Counted from the stretch's first letter, positions 50,398 to 62,445 are shown. The stretch is 64,000 nucleotides of DNA from Dialister succinatiphilus YIT 11850 (GCF_000242435.1 NZ_JH591189.1:177235-241234); one strand, 5' to 3'. A program made the numbers and translations. Notes: generated by a model from the sequence alone, not told the origin.

Positions 50398-51005
50398 TTG
50401 GATATATCAGAGGAAAGGTGACTGCTTTATTTAAAGATTCCTGCTTTCTGGAGGCCGGCGGCATAGGCTATCGGATTTTTATTTCCGATAAGACGAGGCA
50501 GCAGCTGGCAAAGGGGGAGGAAGCGAAACTTCTGACCTACATGGCTGTACGGGAAGATGCCATCCTGCTTTATGGTTTTCTGGGGAAAGAAGAGTATGAT
50601 CTCTTCCTCCTGCTGATTTCCATTTCCAAAGTGGGTCCCAAGGTAGCCATGGGCATCCTGTCTGCCATGACGCCTTCTGCTTTTGTAGGGGCCATTACCA
50701 CAGGAAGTGTCACCCGGCTCACCAAGCTGCCGGGCATCGGAAAAAAGACGGCGGAAAGACTTCTGGTGGAACTGAAAGATAAAGTAGGCGCCTTTTCGGT
50801 GGAACCTCTTTCCGACGACGGTCGTGCAGCGGCTCCTTCGGCAGAGGAAAATCCTGCAGCTGATGAGGCAGTGAAGGCCCTCATGAGCCTGGGCTATGAA
50901 ATGGATGAAATCACGCCGGTGCTGGGAAGGCTTTCAGGCTCCTATGATAATGTGTCGAAGCTGGTCAGCGCCGCGCTCCGTGAATTTGCAAAAAACCGGG
51001 AGTAA
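50394..51005 (+). CDS. ruvA: Holliday junction branch-migration protein RuvA
   Basis: 203 residues. OB-fold N-terminus (MIGYIRGKVTALFKDSCFLE), helix-hairpin-helix pair (ISKVGPKVAMGILS; KLPGIGKKTAERLLVELKDK) and a C-terminal domain (AVKALMSLGYEMDEI) that contacts RuvB. Binds the junction and directs RuvB. Coupled to ruvC by a 4-bp overlap and to ruvB by a 3-bp gap. Confidence 0.97.
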   Translation: MIGYIRGKVTALFKDSCFLEAGGIGYRIFISDKTRQQLAKGEEAKLLTYMAVREDAILLYGFLGKEEYDLFLLLISISKVGPKVAMGILSAMTPSAFVGAITTGSVTRLTKLPGIGKKTAERLLVELKDKVGAFSVEPLSDDGRAAAPSAEENPAADEAVKALMSLGYEMDEITPVLGRLSGSYDNVSKLVSAALREFAKNRE

Positions 51006-51008
51006 TAG

Positions 51009-52103
51009 ATGAATAATAAGTATATAAAAAGTCTGGGAGGCCAGGAGGAAGAAGAGGTGCTGGGCAGTAAGGGCCGCATCGTTTCTACGGAGGAAACGCC
51101 GAAAGATGAGTGGCAGAATTCCCTGCGCCCCCAGCGGCTGGATGATTACATAGGCCAGGAAGCGTTTAAGAAAAACCTGAAGGTATATATTGCAGCGGCG
51201 AAATCCAGGAAAGAAGCACTGGACCATGTGCTTCTCTACGGCCCGCCGGGGCTGGGAAAGACCACCATGGCGAAAATCATTGCCAATGAGCTGGGAAGCC
51301 AGTTCAAAGTGACCAGCGGCCCTGCCATTGGACGGCCGGGGGAGCTGGCATCCATTCTGACTACTCTGCAGGACCATGATGTGCTCTTCATCGATGAAAT
51401 TCACCGGCTGAACCGGAATGTGGAGGAAATCCTCTACTCCGCCATGGAGGATTTCGCCCTGGATATCGTCATGGGAAAGGGCACCGGCGCCAGTTCCATC
51501 CGCATCGACCTGGCCCATTTCACTTTAATCGGCGCCACCACCCGGGCAGGCTCCCTTTCAGCGCCTCTTCGGGACCGGTTCCTCATTACCAATCATATGC
51601 AGTTTTATGAACCGGCGGAGCTGAAGAAAATCATTACCAGGGCTGCTCATATTCTGGGCATTGATATCGAGGACAGCGGCGCCGAAGAAATCGCCCGCCG
51701 CAGCCGCGGTACGCCCCGTATTGCCAACCGCCTGTTGAAGCGGATAAGGGATTTTGCCCAGGTACAGGGAAGCGCCATTACCGCCGATATTGCATCAGAA
51801 GCGCTGAAGGCCCTTCATGTGGATGAAATCGGCCTGGATGATCTGGATAATGAAATTCTGAAGGCCATCATTTATAAATTTAACGGCGGTCCCGTGGGCA
51901 TTGATACCATTTCCGCCGCTGTCAGCGAGGAAAGGGCTACCATTGAAGACGTATGCGAACCTTACCTCATGCAGATTGGCTTTATTTCCAGAACCCCTCG
52001 GGGACGGATAGCCACGGCGGCAGCCTATGACCATCTGGGAATTTCCTGGCCCGGCAAAGAGGGAGAAACGAGCCTCTTTGGAGGAGATCATGGGGATCGG
52101 TAA
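51009..52103 (+). CDS. ruvB: Holliday junction helicase RuvB
   Basis: 364 residues, AAA+ motor: Walker [17 protein letters not shown], Walker [15 protein letters not shown], sensor 1 [20 protein letters not shown], and the C-terminal winged helix ending [20 protein letters not shown]. An N-terminal extension of about 25-30 residues ([20 protein letters not shown]) precedes the usual start of the fold and is acidic. Overlaps the DUF2905 gene by 14 bp. Confidence 0.97.
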   Translation: MNNKYIKSLGGQEEEEVLGSKGRIVSTEETPKDEWQNSLRPQRLDDYIGQEAFKKNLKVYIAAAKSRKEALDHVLLYGPPGLGKTTMAKIIANELGSQFKVTSGPAIGRPGELASILTTLQDHDVLFIDEIHRLNRNVEEILYSAMEDFALDIVMGKGTGASSIRIDLAHFTLIGATTRAGSLSAPLRDRFLITNHMQFYEPAELKKIITRAAHILGIDIEDSGAEEIARRSRGTPRIANRLLKRIRDFAQVQGSAITADIASEALKALHVDEIGLDDLDNEILKAIIYKFNGGPVGIDTISAAVSEERATIEDVCEPYLMQIGFISRTPRGRIATAAAYDHLGISWPGKEGETSLFGGDHGDR

Positions 52104-52302
52104 AACACTTATCATTATCGGTGTCCTTTTCATTCTGGCCGGCCTTTTCTTTATGGCCGGCGGCAGGCTCACCTTTCTGGGCCATCTGCCCGGGGATATC
52201 CATTTTTCCAGAGGAAATACGGAGTTTTATTTTCCTGTGATTTCCTGCATCCTGGTCAGCGTCATCGGTACCATTCTTCTTAATCTGTTTTTTAGAAGGT
52301 AA
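52090..52302 (+). CDS. DUF2905 small membrane protein
   Basis: 70 residues from ATG 52090 (AGGAGATC upstream), matching the DUF2905 family that commonly follows ruvB. Two membrane helices ([20 protein letters not shown] and [20 protein letters not shown]) separated by the family motif [14 protein letters not shown]. Function unknown; position inside the ruvB end suggests coupled expression. Confidence 0.9.
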   Translation: MGIGKTLIIIGVLFILAGLFFMAGGRLTFLGHLPGDIHFSRGNTEFYFPVISCILVSVIGTILLNLFFRR

Positions 52303-52307
52303 TCATT

Positions 52308-53585
52308 ATGAATCAAAAATTATGGACAGCCCTGCTGCTTCCTTTTGCTTTTTCGCTGGCAGTGCTGCCGGCAGAGGCAGAGTCTATTCCCATTCATAGA
52401 AAATCGGCGATTTCCGTCAAGGCCCCTGCCGTAAGAAAGGCGGTGCCCCGGAAGAAGGCGGCAGCGCCTGCGCCGAAAAGAGATGAAAACAAGGCATCCG
52501 GCCTGGGTCCTGATGTGGAAGTAGGGCTTCTTACTTCCGGCGAGGTGACTATTACGGGCCTTGCAGATTTCAAAGCGGAATCGGCAGGAAAGGTGGTAGG
52601 GAAATATGGAAATGGCACGCGGCTTTCTATTTCCAGAAGCGGAAATACCATCCTTTTGAATGGCAAAAAAGCAGGGGAAAAGGTGTACCTCATCACAGGA
52701 AACAGCGCCCCTGCCTTTGCGGTGAAGGGCAACCGATACCGGGGACAGATGAAGCTTATCCCTTCTGCCTGGGGCAGCGGCGTCACCGTAGTGAATGCAG
52801 TGCCTATGGAGCTGTACCTGCAGAGCGTGGTGCCGGCGGAAGCGGTGCCGTCCTGGAAGGCCGATGCCCTGAAAGCCCAGGCAGTGGCAGCCAGGACCTA
52901 TGCCATGTACCATAAGAATGGCTACCGTTCCTCGGGCTATGACGTTACCGATGATACCCGGTCCCAGGTCTATTCCGGCATATCTTCCGAAACGGAAGCC
53001 ACCAGCCGGGCGGTGAGGGAAACGGCAGGGGAAATTGTGACCTACGGCGGAAAGCCCATTGATGCCCTTTTCCATTCCAGCGGCGGCGGCTATACGGAAA
53101 ACAGCGAAAATGTGTGGGGCTCGGTCATTCCCTATCTTCGGGGCGTAAAAGAATCCTATGTAGGAAATCCATGGACAAAGACCATTCCTCTTTCCTCCTT
53201 TGTGCGTACCATGAGCAACTATGGCTATGGCGTAGGCTCATTAAAGGGCATCAAACTCTCCAAGCTCCGCATAGGCGAAGCCCACCGGAGCAGTGACCGG
53301 GGCATTTCCGGCAGGGTGAAGACCTTTACCCTCATCGGCAAAGGGGGAAGCAGGACCGTTCCGGGAGACAAGCTCCAGTCCATCTATGGCCTGGACAGTA
53401 CCCTCTATGATTTAAACGTGAAGGGAAGCAATCTCATCATTACCGGCTACGGCTACGGCCATGGTCTGGGTCTTTCCCAGTGGGGCGCCGAAGCCATGGC
53501 GGAAAAACAAGGCAATGGAAGAGACTACTATAAGACCATTCTCACCCATTATTACTCAGGGACAAAAGTGGAAAAAATGTATTGA
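52308..53585 (+). CDS. SpoIID/LytB-domain secreted protein
   Basis: 425 residues with signal peptide (LWTALLLPFAFSLAVLPAEA), a basic, Ala/Lys-rich linker (KAVPRKKAAAPAPKRDENKA), an SPOR/SH3-like stretch, then the SpoIID domain: VVPAEAVPSWKADALKAQAV, ARTYAMYHKNGYRSSGYDV, FHSSGGGYTENSENVWG and the C-terminal GYGHGLGLSQWGAEAMAEKQ. SpoIID proteins are lytic transglycosylases acting on peptidoglycan; in non-sporulating relatives they serve cell-wall turnover. Located 5 bp after the DUF2905 gene in the ruv operon, as in other Negativicutes. Confidence 0.9.
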   Translation: MNQKLWTALLLPFAFSLAVLPAEAESIPIHRKSAISVKAPAVRKAVPRKKAAAPAPKRDENKASGLGPDVEVGLLTSGEVTITGLADFKAESAGKVVGKYGNGTRLSISRSGNTILLNGKKAGEKVYLITGNSAPAFAVKGNRYRGQMKLIPSAWGSGVTVVNAVPMELYLQSVVPAEAVPSWKADALKAQAVAARTYAMYHKNGYRSSGYDVTDDTRSQVYSGISSETEATSRAVRETAGEIVTYGGKPIDALFHSSGGGYTENSENVWGSVIPYLRGVKESYVGNPWTKTIPLSSFVRTMSNYGYGVGSLKGIKLSKLRIGEAHRSSDRGISGRVKTFTLIGKGGSRTVPGDKLQSIYGLDSTLYDLNVKGSNLIITGYGYGHGLGLSQWGAEAMAEKQGNGRDYYKTILTHYYSGTKVEKMY

Positions 53586-53755
53586 GAGGGGCAGCGATAC
53601 CACCGCCCTCTGCACCTTTGACACCGGGCATATGGTTCCTCTGCCTGACGCATGTCTCCAATAAACCGGAAACTGGAAACTTTCCATCATTTTGTCATAT
53701 AATATAAAGGTTAAACTGATAAAGAATTACATTGAATGACAGGAGATAAGAATTA

Positions 53756-55895
<2,140 letters not shown>

Positions 55896-55956
55896 AGACA
55901 TCCCCCCTGTTTTATGCTAAAATGATTCTATACGTTCGTTGGAGGTGAAATCATAA

Positions 55957-56433
55957 GTGGAACAAGCAATGAATATCCTGAGCCTGGTATGGCCTTTCCT
56001 CATTCTGGTAGCTATTATGTACTTCTTCATGTACCGTCCTACCCAGAAGATGAAGGTTGAAAGAGGACGTTTCCTCATGGCTCTCAAGAAAGGCGACAAG
56101 GTGGTAACATCCGGCGGCGTCCATGGGACCATTAAAGTTCTCCGTGATAAATACGTGGAACTGGAAATCGCACCGAAAGTAGTCATCAAGGTTGAAAAAT
56201 CAGCTATCCAGCACTTTGAAGGCAAGCCGGCTGTAGGCGAAGCTCCTGCCTCTGAAGTGATTCCGGAAAACAAGAAATCCCAAAAGGATGAACCGGAAAC
56301 CCAGGTGGTAGAAGAAGTGGTGGAAGTGGACGATCCCAAAGACGCAGGTACCGAAGTCATCGAAGAAGAAGTGGAAGTGGATGACAAGGATGCGGCTAAG
56401 GATGCAAAGTCCAAAACTGAGGTAAAGAAATGA
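55957..56433 (+). CDS. yajC: Preprotein translocase subunit YajC with acidic tail
   Basis: 158 residues starting at GTG 55957, 9 bp after GGAGGTG (the next ATG at 55969 would be 21 bp away). Single membrane helix (ILSLVWPFLILVAIMYFFMY), RPTQKMKVERGRFLMALKKG, then the YajC core (DKVVTSGGVHGTIKVLRDKY, LEIAPKVVIKVEKSAI). YajC is usually about 85-110 residues; here some 60 extra, highly acidic residues follow (EVVEVDDPKDAGTEVIEEEV and similar). Partner of SecD and SecF encoded downstream. A TAAAAT near 55917 may be its -10. Confidence 0.92.
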   Translation: MEQAMNILSLVWPFLILVAIMYFFMYRPTQKMKVERGRFLMALKKGDKVVTSGGVHGTIKVLRDKYVELEIAPKVVIKVEKSAIQHFEGKPAVGEAPASEVIPENKKSQKDEPETQVVEEVVEVDDPKDAGTEVIEEEVEVDDKDAAKDAKSKTEVKK

Positions 56434-57023
56434 CAGAGACGGATATTTCCTCTTCGGAACTGAAAAAGGAAATCCGCCGGAAGATGCTCGCCTTACGGCG
56501 GGCTCTTTCTGATGATGAGGCAGAAAAAAAGGCAGACCGCCTCACCGAGCAGATCCTTTCTCTTCCGGAATACCAAAAAGCAAAGCGGATCATGGCCTTC
56601 CTGGCTATGAAAGGCGAGTCCAATCTGGACCGGCTCATTGCCCTGGCCCTTTCCGAGGGAAAGGAAGTATACGTGCCGGTATGTCTGCCAGAACGGCAGA
56701 TGGAAGCCGGAAGGCTTCTGGACATGGACCATTTTGTGAAAGGGCCCCTGGGCCTTCGGGATCTGCCCAAAGGATATGACACCATTACTCCGGAAGAACT
56801 GGATCTGGTGCTGGTTCCCGGCGTGGCCTGCGACAGGGCGGGAAACCGTCTGGGCATGGGCGCCGGTTATTACGACCGCTACCTCTCCCGGGTGCCTTTG
56901 GAAAAGAGGGTGGCTGCCCTCTGGGATTTCCAGGTGGTGGAGGCCATTCCTTCTGAACCCTTTGATAGAAAGATGGCAAAAATTGTAACCGATACCGGTA
57001 TCATTGTAACGAAAAGAGGTTGA
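56430..57023 (+). CDS. 5-formyltetrahydrofolate cyclo-ligase
   Basis: 197 residues overlapping yajC by 4 bp. Family motifs: KKEIRRKMLALRRALSDDEA, MAFLAMKGESNLDRLI, GKEVYVPVCLP, LDLVLVPGVACDRAGNRLGM and GAGYYDRYLSRVPLEKRVAA. Converts 5-formyl-THF to 5,10-methenyl-THF with ATP. Its insertion between yajC and secD is unusual and may simply reflect coupling in this lineage. Confidence 0.93.
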   Translation: MTETDISSSELKKEIRRKMLALRRALSDDEAEKKADRLTEQILSLPEYQKAKRIMAFLAMKGESNLDRLIALALSEGKEVYVPVCLPERQMEAGRLLDMDHFVKGPLGLRDLPKGYDTITPEELDLVLVPGVACDRAGNRLGMGAGYYDRYLSRVPLEKRVAALWDFQVVEAIPSEPFDRKMAKIVTDTGIIVTKRG

Positions 57024-57027
57024 AGTT

Positions 57028-58275
57028 TTGGAAACAAAAAGGAAAAGCCCCCTGAGAAAGGGAGCTCTCATCCGATTCTGGGTGGTGATCCTGGTCATTA
57101 TCGGTGCCTTTGCTGCCGCTGTGGGACCGCTGGCCGGCCATATCCGGCAGGGGCTGGATCTGCAGGGCGGTACCCATATCGTCATGCAGGCGGAAGATAC
57201 GCCGCAGAACAAAGTCACCCCCGAGGCGATTACCCAGGTCATTAATATCATGCAGAAGCGTGTCAATGAAATGGGTCTCACCGAACCGATTATCCAGCGG
57301 GAAGGGGCCAACCGTATCATTATCGAACTTCCTGGTGAACGGGATCCCCAGAAAGCCATCGAAACCATCGGTAAGACGGCAGTCCTCGAATTCAAGGATG
57401 AGGAAGGCAATGTCAAGCTGACCGGTGAAGATCTGAAGAACGCCAAGGAAGAAATGGGTCAGAACAAGCAGCCTCTGGTAGCACTGCAGTTCACCGATGA
57501 AGGGGGCAAAAAATTCGGCGACCTCACGGCTGCCAATATTGGCCGCCACATCGGGATTTACCTGGATGGCGAACTTTTGACCAATCCGGTGGTTAATGAA
57601 GCCATTACCGGCGGCTCTGCCGTCATTACCGGCCAGCGCACCCTGGAAGAAGCCAAAGATCTGGCCATCCTCCTTCGAAGCGGCGCCCTTCCGGTGAAAG
57701 TTTCTGTACTGGAAGTCAGAACCGTAGGTCCTTCCCTGGGCCAGGACTCCAAGGACAAGTCCGTGGTAGCCTTTACCATCGGTATTTCCCTGGTAGTACT
57801 CTTCATGATGGCGGTTTACCGCATGGCAGGCTTTGTGGCTGATACGGCACTTCTGGTCTATGTGCTCATCCTTCTGGGCGTGCTGAATATCCTTCACGCC
57901 ACCCTGACACTCCCCAGTATCGCCGGCGTCATCCTGTCAGTAGGGATGGCGGTGGACGCCAACGTCCTTATTTTTGAACGATTCAAGGAAGAAATCGCGG
58001 CGGGCAAAATCCTTCGTCTGGCGGTGCAGGCCGGTTTCAAGCGGGCCTTTGTCACCATTTTCGATGCGAATATGACCGTCATCATTACCTCCTGCATCCT
58101 CTTCTTCCTGGGCAGTGCTACGGTGAAGGGCTTCGCCTTCTCCCTGGGCCTTGGCGTGGCAGTTTCCATGTTCACCGCCATTACCGTGAGCCGTACCCTC
58201 CTGATGCTCCTTATTGATGCCAGCTGGATTCATAATCCCTGGTGGTTCGGCGGGAAAAGGGGGTATGACAGATAA
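57028..58275 (+). CDS. secD: Protein translocase subunit SecD
   Basis: 415 residues with TTG start at 57028 (AGAGGT 7 bp upstream). One N-terminal helix, GLDLQGGTHIVMQAE, NIMQKRVNEMGLTEPIIQRE, GANRIIIELPGERDPQKAIE, then the C-terminal membrane domain (VGPSLGQDSKDKSVVAF; PSIAGVILSVGMAVDANVLI; FERFKEE). The periplasmic domain is short, as in Firmicute SecD. Uses the proton gradient to pull proteins out of SecYEG. Its stop shares one base with the secF start. Confidence 0.96.
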   Translation: METKRKSPLRKGALIRFWVVILVIIGAFAAAVGPLAGHIRQGLDLQGGTHIVMQAEDTPQNKVTPEAITQVINIMQKRVNEMGLTEPIIQREGANRIIIELPGERDPQKAIETIGKTAVLEFKDEEGNVKLTGEDLKNAKEEMGQNKQPLVALQFTDEGGKKFGDLTAANIGRHIGIYLDGELLTNPVVNEAITGGSAVITGQRTLEEAKDLAILLRSGALPVKVSVLEVRTVGPSLGQDSKDKSVVAFTIGISLVVLFMMAVYRMAGFVADTALLVYVLILLGVLNILHATLTLPSIAGVILSVGMAVDANVLIFERFKEEIAAGKILRLAVQAGFKRAFVTIFDANMTVIITSCILFFLGSATVKGFAFSLGLGVAVSMFTAITVSRTLLMLLIDASWIHNPWWFGGKRGYDR

Positions 58276-59201
58276 TGTTTAAGAATTTCGATTTTATCGG
58301 CCATAAGAAGATCTGGTTCACCTTCTCGGGAATCATGATCATCCTCTCCATCATTTCCATCATCCTGTTCCGCTTCAACTGGGGCATTGACTTCACCGGC
58401 GGCACCATTCTGGAACTGGGCTTTGACAAGAATGTCACCGTAGAAGAAGTACGTGACGGACTTCGAGAAGACGGACTCCAGACAGCCACCATCCAGCTTT
58501 CCGGCAATATGTCCGGTGAGACCAGCAATGATGTGATCATCCGTACCAGAAACCTGTCCTCTGAAGAGGCACAGACCGTGGTAGGTCATGTGAAGGATAA
58601 AGTAGGCAGCGGCGACGTGAAGCGTATCGAAACGGTAGGTGCCGTCATCGGTTCCGAAGTAACCAGAAGCACCCTGCTGAACGTGCTCATTTCCTTCGGT
58701 GCCATGATTCTCTACATGTCCATCCGCTTTGAACATAGAATCGCTATCTCCGCCATTGTGGCCATCTGCCATGATATCCTCATGGTACTGGGAGTCTTTG
58801 CCTTCTTCCATCTGGAAGTGGACGCCTCCTTCCTGGCCGCCATCCTTACGGTTCTTGGCTACTCCATGAACGAATCGGTCGTTATTTTCGACCGCATCCG
58901 TGAAAACCTTCACACCCACAGAAGGACCGACAGCTTTGCCACTCTGGCCAATGATTCCATTCACCAGACCATCCGCCGTTCCCTCTATACATTGACCACC
59001 ACCCTCTTCTGCGTAGCATCCCTTTACTTCTTCGGCGGGGATACTACAAAGAACTTTGCCCTGGTCATGCTCATCGGCTTCATCTCCGGTGCCTATTCCT
59101 CCATCTGCGTGGCATCCAGTATCTGGGTCACCTGGCATGAACACCTTCACAGCCAGAGAAATGAACCTCACGCAGTGAAAGCGAAAAAGGCAAAAGCCTG
59201 A
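58275..59201 (+). CDS. secF: Protein translocase subunit SecF
   Basis: 308 residues, six membrane helices. FDFIGHKKIWFTFSGIMIIL, NWGIDFTGGTILELGF, VIGSEVTRSTLLNVLISFGA, FLAAILTVLGYSMNESVVIF and DRIRENLHTHRR are standard SecF signatures. Ends in a basic tail (NEPHAVKAKKAKA). Separate SecD and SecF, as in most bacteria, rather than a fused SecDF. Confidence 0.97.
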   Translation: MFKNFDFIGHKKIWFTFSGIMIILSIISIILFRFNWGIDFTGGTILELGFDKNVTVEEVRDGLREDGLQTATIQLSGNMSGETSNDVIIRTRNLSSEEAQTVVGHVKDKVGSGDVKRIETVGAVIGSEVTRSTLLNVLISFGAMILYMSIRFEHRIAISAIVAICHDILMVLGVFAFFHLEVDASFLAAILTVLGYSMNESVVIFDRIRENLHTHRRTDSFATLANDSIHQTIRRSLYTLTTTLFCVASLYFFGGDTTKNFALVMLIGFISGAYSSICVASSIWVTWHEHLHSQRNEPHAVKAKKAKA

Positions 59202-59210
59202 TAGGCACTA

Positions 59211-59243
59211 AAAAAAGACTTCCCCCTGGGGGAGGTCTTTTTT
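59211..59243 (+). terminator. Terminator of yajC-secDF operon
   Basis: AAAAAAGACTTCCCC pairs with GGGGAGGTCTTTTTT around a CTG-like loop, 10 bp after secF. Confidence 0.9.
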
Positions 59244-59349
59244 GGTGGGGAGGAGAGTGAAGATATATTCCCGGTCTATCATGTGACATACCCTGCCTTG
59301 CGTAGTACAATAAAATACAAGAAACCTTTGATTGAATAGGAGGATTGCC

Positions 59350-62300
59350 ATGTTTTGCATGAACTGCGGAAAACCGCTGCCTGATGGTTCGAAATTCTGC
59401 CCCCACTGCGGGACGCCGGTGATTTCTTCCGAAGGAAAGGGCTCATCGGAAGAGGGGCCTTCTTTGGATGATCTCTTGAAGAAGGTAGATGAGAAGAAGG
59501 AAGAAAAAATCTATCCTATTTTCTGCTCTCCCCATGACGACAGTGAATCGCTCCGTCCTTTCCATGACGGAGAAAGGGGAGTCTATGCTTTTGACATGGA
59601 CGGCTGCCATTTTGAATACGATGAGCGGCAGGTGGGATTTTTCCGTCTGTTTAAGGTTATGATGGCTGAAGCAAAAACTCCGGCAGAACTCAAGCGTATT
59701 TACCTGGGCGAAGGTGATGTGAAGGGGCTTCTTCAATTTGTTTCCGATGAAAAGGCGGTGAAGGAGCTCTTTGGAAGCCTCTTGAAAAAGGAATCGTCCC
59801 TCCTCATGGGCCGCGGCATTTACGGTTTGGAATTTCAAAACTTTATGACCCGGGATACGAAGGAAGGAGCCCCTTCTGCGCTGGATGCCTGGCAGGACTT
59901 CATCGAATTCCTTCTGGAAAAGGTGGGCCGGATTACAGGCAGCGCCGAGGCGGCCAGAAAATATAGGGAACTCCGCAAGGAGTATAGAGGCCGCATTATA
60001 GGCGGCGGCTTCGGTATCGGCGGCGCCATTGAAGGCATGATTACCGCCGGCATTGCCAATCTGGTCATTGGCGCCGGCCACAGTCTCTTCAATGCCATAG
60101 GCAATGCCTTTACAAACAGCCAGGAAAGGCAGGAGCTGGAGAAACTTTTTCAATCAGAGGACCTCATGAAGTCCTTTATGAATGCCTATCAAAGGGCAGC
60201 GGGATGCCTGGTGATGGATGCAGCGGACCGGCTGAACCTGCTTCCGCTGGACAAGAAGGACGTGAGAGTGCCGGAGAGGATTCTTTCTGCCATCCAAAAC
60301 GGAGAGCTGGAGAAGGGCCGCCGAAAGGATGGGGCTGCTTATGCCCTGGCCCATAATCCCTGCAGCATGCTTTCCTATAAGCTTTTCTATGCCTTTGGCA
60401 GGGACCAAAAGGGTACCGCTGACCGTATTGCCGAGGCCTTCGGCCTTGGGGGAGCATTGGAAAAGGTGAAGTATGAACTTTCCATGGCAGTGCTTTCATC
60501 CTATGAAAAACAGAGGGGCCTTCCGCTGCCTTCCCTCTTGCAGCGGATAAAGGAAGGGGGGACGGCGCTTGACGAGATCATGGATCGGGAACTTCTTCCA
60601 AAGGCAGGAGATATTGCTGCGGCCATGGAAGGCGTGGAAACAAGATTTCCCTATGACCTTATGGATGAATTAAAGAAGGAAACAGAAGAAATCGTCATTC
60701 AAAAGGGACAATCCCGGAATATGGGAGAAGATGGCACCATTCCCTCCTTCTATTTCTATCACCGGGACGATGAATCCATTACGCTCCCGGAAGGGGTGAC
60801 GGCCCTTTCCGACTACGCCTTCTGCTACTGCAGGAACCTTAAGGAAATCAGACTGCCAAAGAGCCTTAGAACCATCGGCAGGCATGCTTTTTACAGGCTG
60901 CCTTCTTTGAAGGTACTGTCCATCCCTTCCTCTGTATCGGTGTATCCCCTTTCTGCGGCAGAGGGAAACATGGTGGTGGAGCTTTCGCCGGATACCATGG
61001 TGGAAGACGATGAGGACCGTGAATCTCCCGTGCGGCTGGACATCCCTCTTTCCGGCAAGGCCTATGAATATATGAAGGAAAGAGACCTTTTAGACAGCCA
61101 TACCACCATTCTTACGAAGGCAGGTGCAGGGGATATCATTTCCGCAAAAGAACACCCGGGCCTTCCGGTGGAATACAGGCGGCTCCTTCCGGATATTTCA
61201 AAGCTCCTGGAGGAAGACAATGATCGCTTTCCTGAAGTCATCCACATTCCGGAAAAGGGAGAAGGAGCAGCTCCCTATAGAAAGCTGGACTGCAGCGCCT
61301 TCATCAAAGCGCCCATCTGCTATCTTCACCTGAAAGGAGATATCAAAGAAATCGGGGAGTCCTGTTTCCAAAAATCTACAGTGTACCAGATAAAGGCAGA
61401 CGAGGGACTTGAATCCATAGGGGCCCATGCCTTTGAAGGGCTGCTTTACTTTGCCAAGGCAGAGCTGCCCCGAAGCCTTTCCTATGTGGGAGACCATGCC
61501 TTTGCCCACTGCCGGGACCTTCATTTCATGGAGCTCCTTCAGCAGGACTGCCGTATCGGAGAGGGAGTCTTTGAAGGTGATGAAATCACGGTGTGCTGCC
61601 TGCCGGGAAGTTCCTGGGAAGTTTACTGCCGGGAAAACCATATTCCCTATTTCCTGAAGGGAGAGAAGTCGCCTCTCATGAGGAAAGTGAAAGACGAGCA
61701 GCTGAAGCGGAAGTACTGGGCTGAAAATCACTGGCACATTTACGACAATTCCAAATACTACAGCCACGACGGGTTTATGGATGATTTCAAGCGCACCGCT
61801 CCTTCTACCAGCAGCATCCGGGGCATTCCGGTGGACAGCAGGGGAAGGGAAAAAGAGGACAATGGCGAAAGAATTTATTTCATCAGAGTCCAGGCGGAAA
61901 AGAACGGAGACTATGACCGGGAGGCCATGGCCCGTGCCATCATGGCAGATCCCCGCCGTCCGGCATATACATCGGCCGACGGAAAACGGCATATCCTCAT
62001 CTATCCCTGGACCATGACCTTCAACAATTACATCTGCACCGACACCTACAATCACGCCACCCTTCTCTACGTAAACGGCGGCAGGGATATTGAATACATC
62101 GGCGAATATGCCTTTGCCTCCTCCGAACTCATCGCCTTCTACGGCGAAAAGGTGAGGGAAGTGTGGGCCGGTGCTTTTAAGGACTGCCGGGCCCTGACCT
62201 ATGTGGAACTGGGAAATAACCTGTTCCGGCTGGAAGACGAAGCCTTCGCCGACTGCCCGAACCTTCGGACCATCACCCTTCCCTCAAACCTTCGGGAAAT

Positions 62301-62409
62301 AGGGAAAGATGTATTCAAAAATACGCCGGTCACTGTGAAATGCGAAAGGGACAGCAACGCCTATACCTACTGCATGGAAAACGGGATTCCCGTGGAATGC
62401 TGGGACTAG
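59350..62409 (+). CDS. Zinc-ribbon protein with BspA-type leucine-rich repeats
   Basis: 1019 residues from ATG 59350 (TAGGAGGA upstream). N-terminal zinc ribbon (FCMNCGKPLPDGSKFCPHCG, Cys 3, 6, 17, 20). A Gly-rich hydrophobic stretch near 214-250 (GRIIGGGFGIGGAIEGMITA, GIANLVIGAGHSLFNAIGNA) could insert in or associate with a membrane. From about residue 480 there are LRR_5-type repeats (YAFCYCRNLKEIRLPKSLRT, IGAHAFEGLLYFAKAELPRS, EYAFASSELIAF, DEAFADCPNLRTITLPSNLR). No signal peptide, so probably cytoplasmic. Likely a lineage-specific regulatory or scaffold protein; function unknown. Single gene between two terminators. Confidence 0.8.
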   Translation: MFCMNCGKPLPDGSKFCPHCGTPVISSEGKGSSEEGPSLDDLLKKVDEKKEEKIYPIFCSPHDDSESLRPFHDGERGVYAFDMDGCHFEYDERQVGFFRLFKVMMAEAKTPAELKRIYLGEGDVKGLLQFVSDEKAVKELFGSLLKKESSLLMGRGIYGLEFQNFMTRDTKEGAPSALDAWQDFIEFLLEKVGRITGSAEAARKYRELRKEYRGRIIGGGFGIGGAIEGMITAGIANLVIGAGHSLFNAIGNAFTNSQERQELEKLFQSEDLMKSFMNAYQRAAGCLVMDAADRLNLLPLDKKDVRVPERILSAIQNGELEKGRRKDGAAYALAHNPCSMLSYKLFYAFGRDQKGTADRIAEAFGLGGALEKVKYELSMAVLSSYEKQRGLPLPSLLQRIKEGGTALDEIMDRELLPKAGDIAAAMEGVETRFPYDLMDELKKETEEIVIQKGQSRNMGEDGTIPSFYFYHRDDESITLPEGVTALSDYAFCYCRNLKEIRLPKSLRTIGRHAFYRLPSLKVLSIPSSVSVYPLSAAEGNMVVELSPDTMVEDDEDRESPVRLDIPLSGKAYEYMKERDLLDSHTTILTKAGAGDIISAKEHPGLPVEYRRLLPDISKLLEEDNDRFPEVIHIPEKGEGAAPYRKLDCSAFIKAPICYLHLKGDIKEIGESCFQKSTVYQIKADEGLESIGAHAFEGLLYFAKAELPRSLSYVGDHAFAHCRDLHFMELLQQDCRIGEGVFEGDEITVCCLPGSSWEVYCRENHIPYFLKGEKSPLMRKVKDEQLKRKYWAENHWHIYDNSKYYSHDGFMDDFKRTAPSTSSIRGIPVDSRGREKEDNGERIYFIRVQAEKNGDYDREAMARAIMADPRRPAYTSADGKRHILIYPWTMTFNNYICTDTYNHATLLYVNGGRDIEYIGEYAFASSELIAFYGEKVREVWAGAFKDCRALTYVELGNNLFRLEDEAFADCPNLRTITLPSNLREIGKDVFKNTPVTVKCERDSNAYTYCMENGIPVECWD

Positions 62410-62445
62410 GGAAGCGCTGATTAAAATCACTTCCCTGAAAATGGC

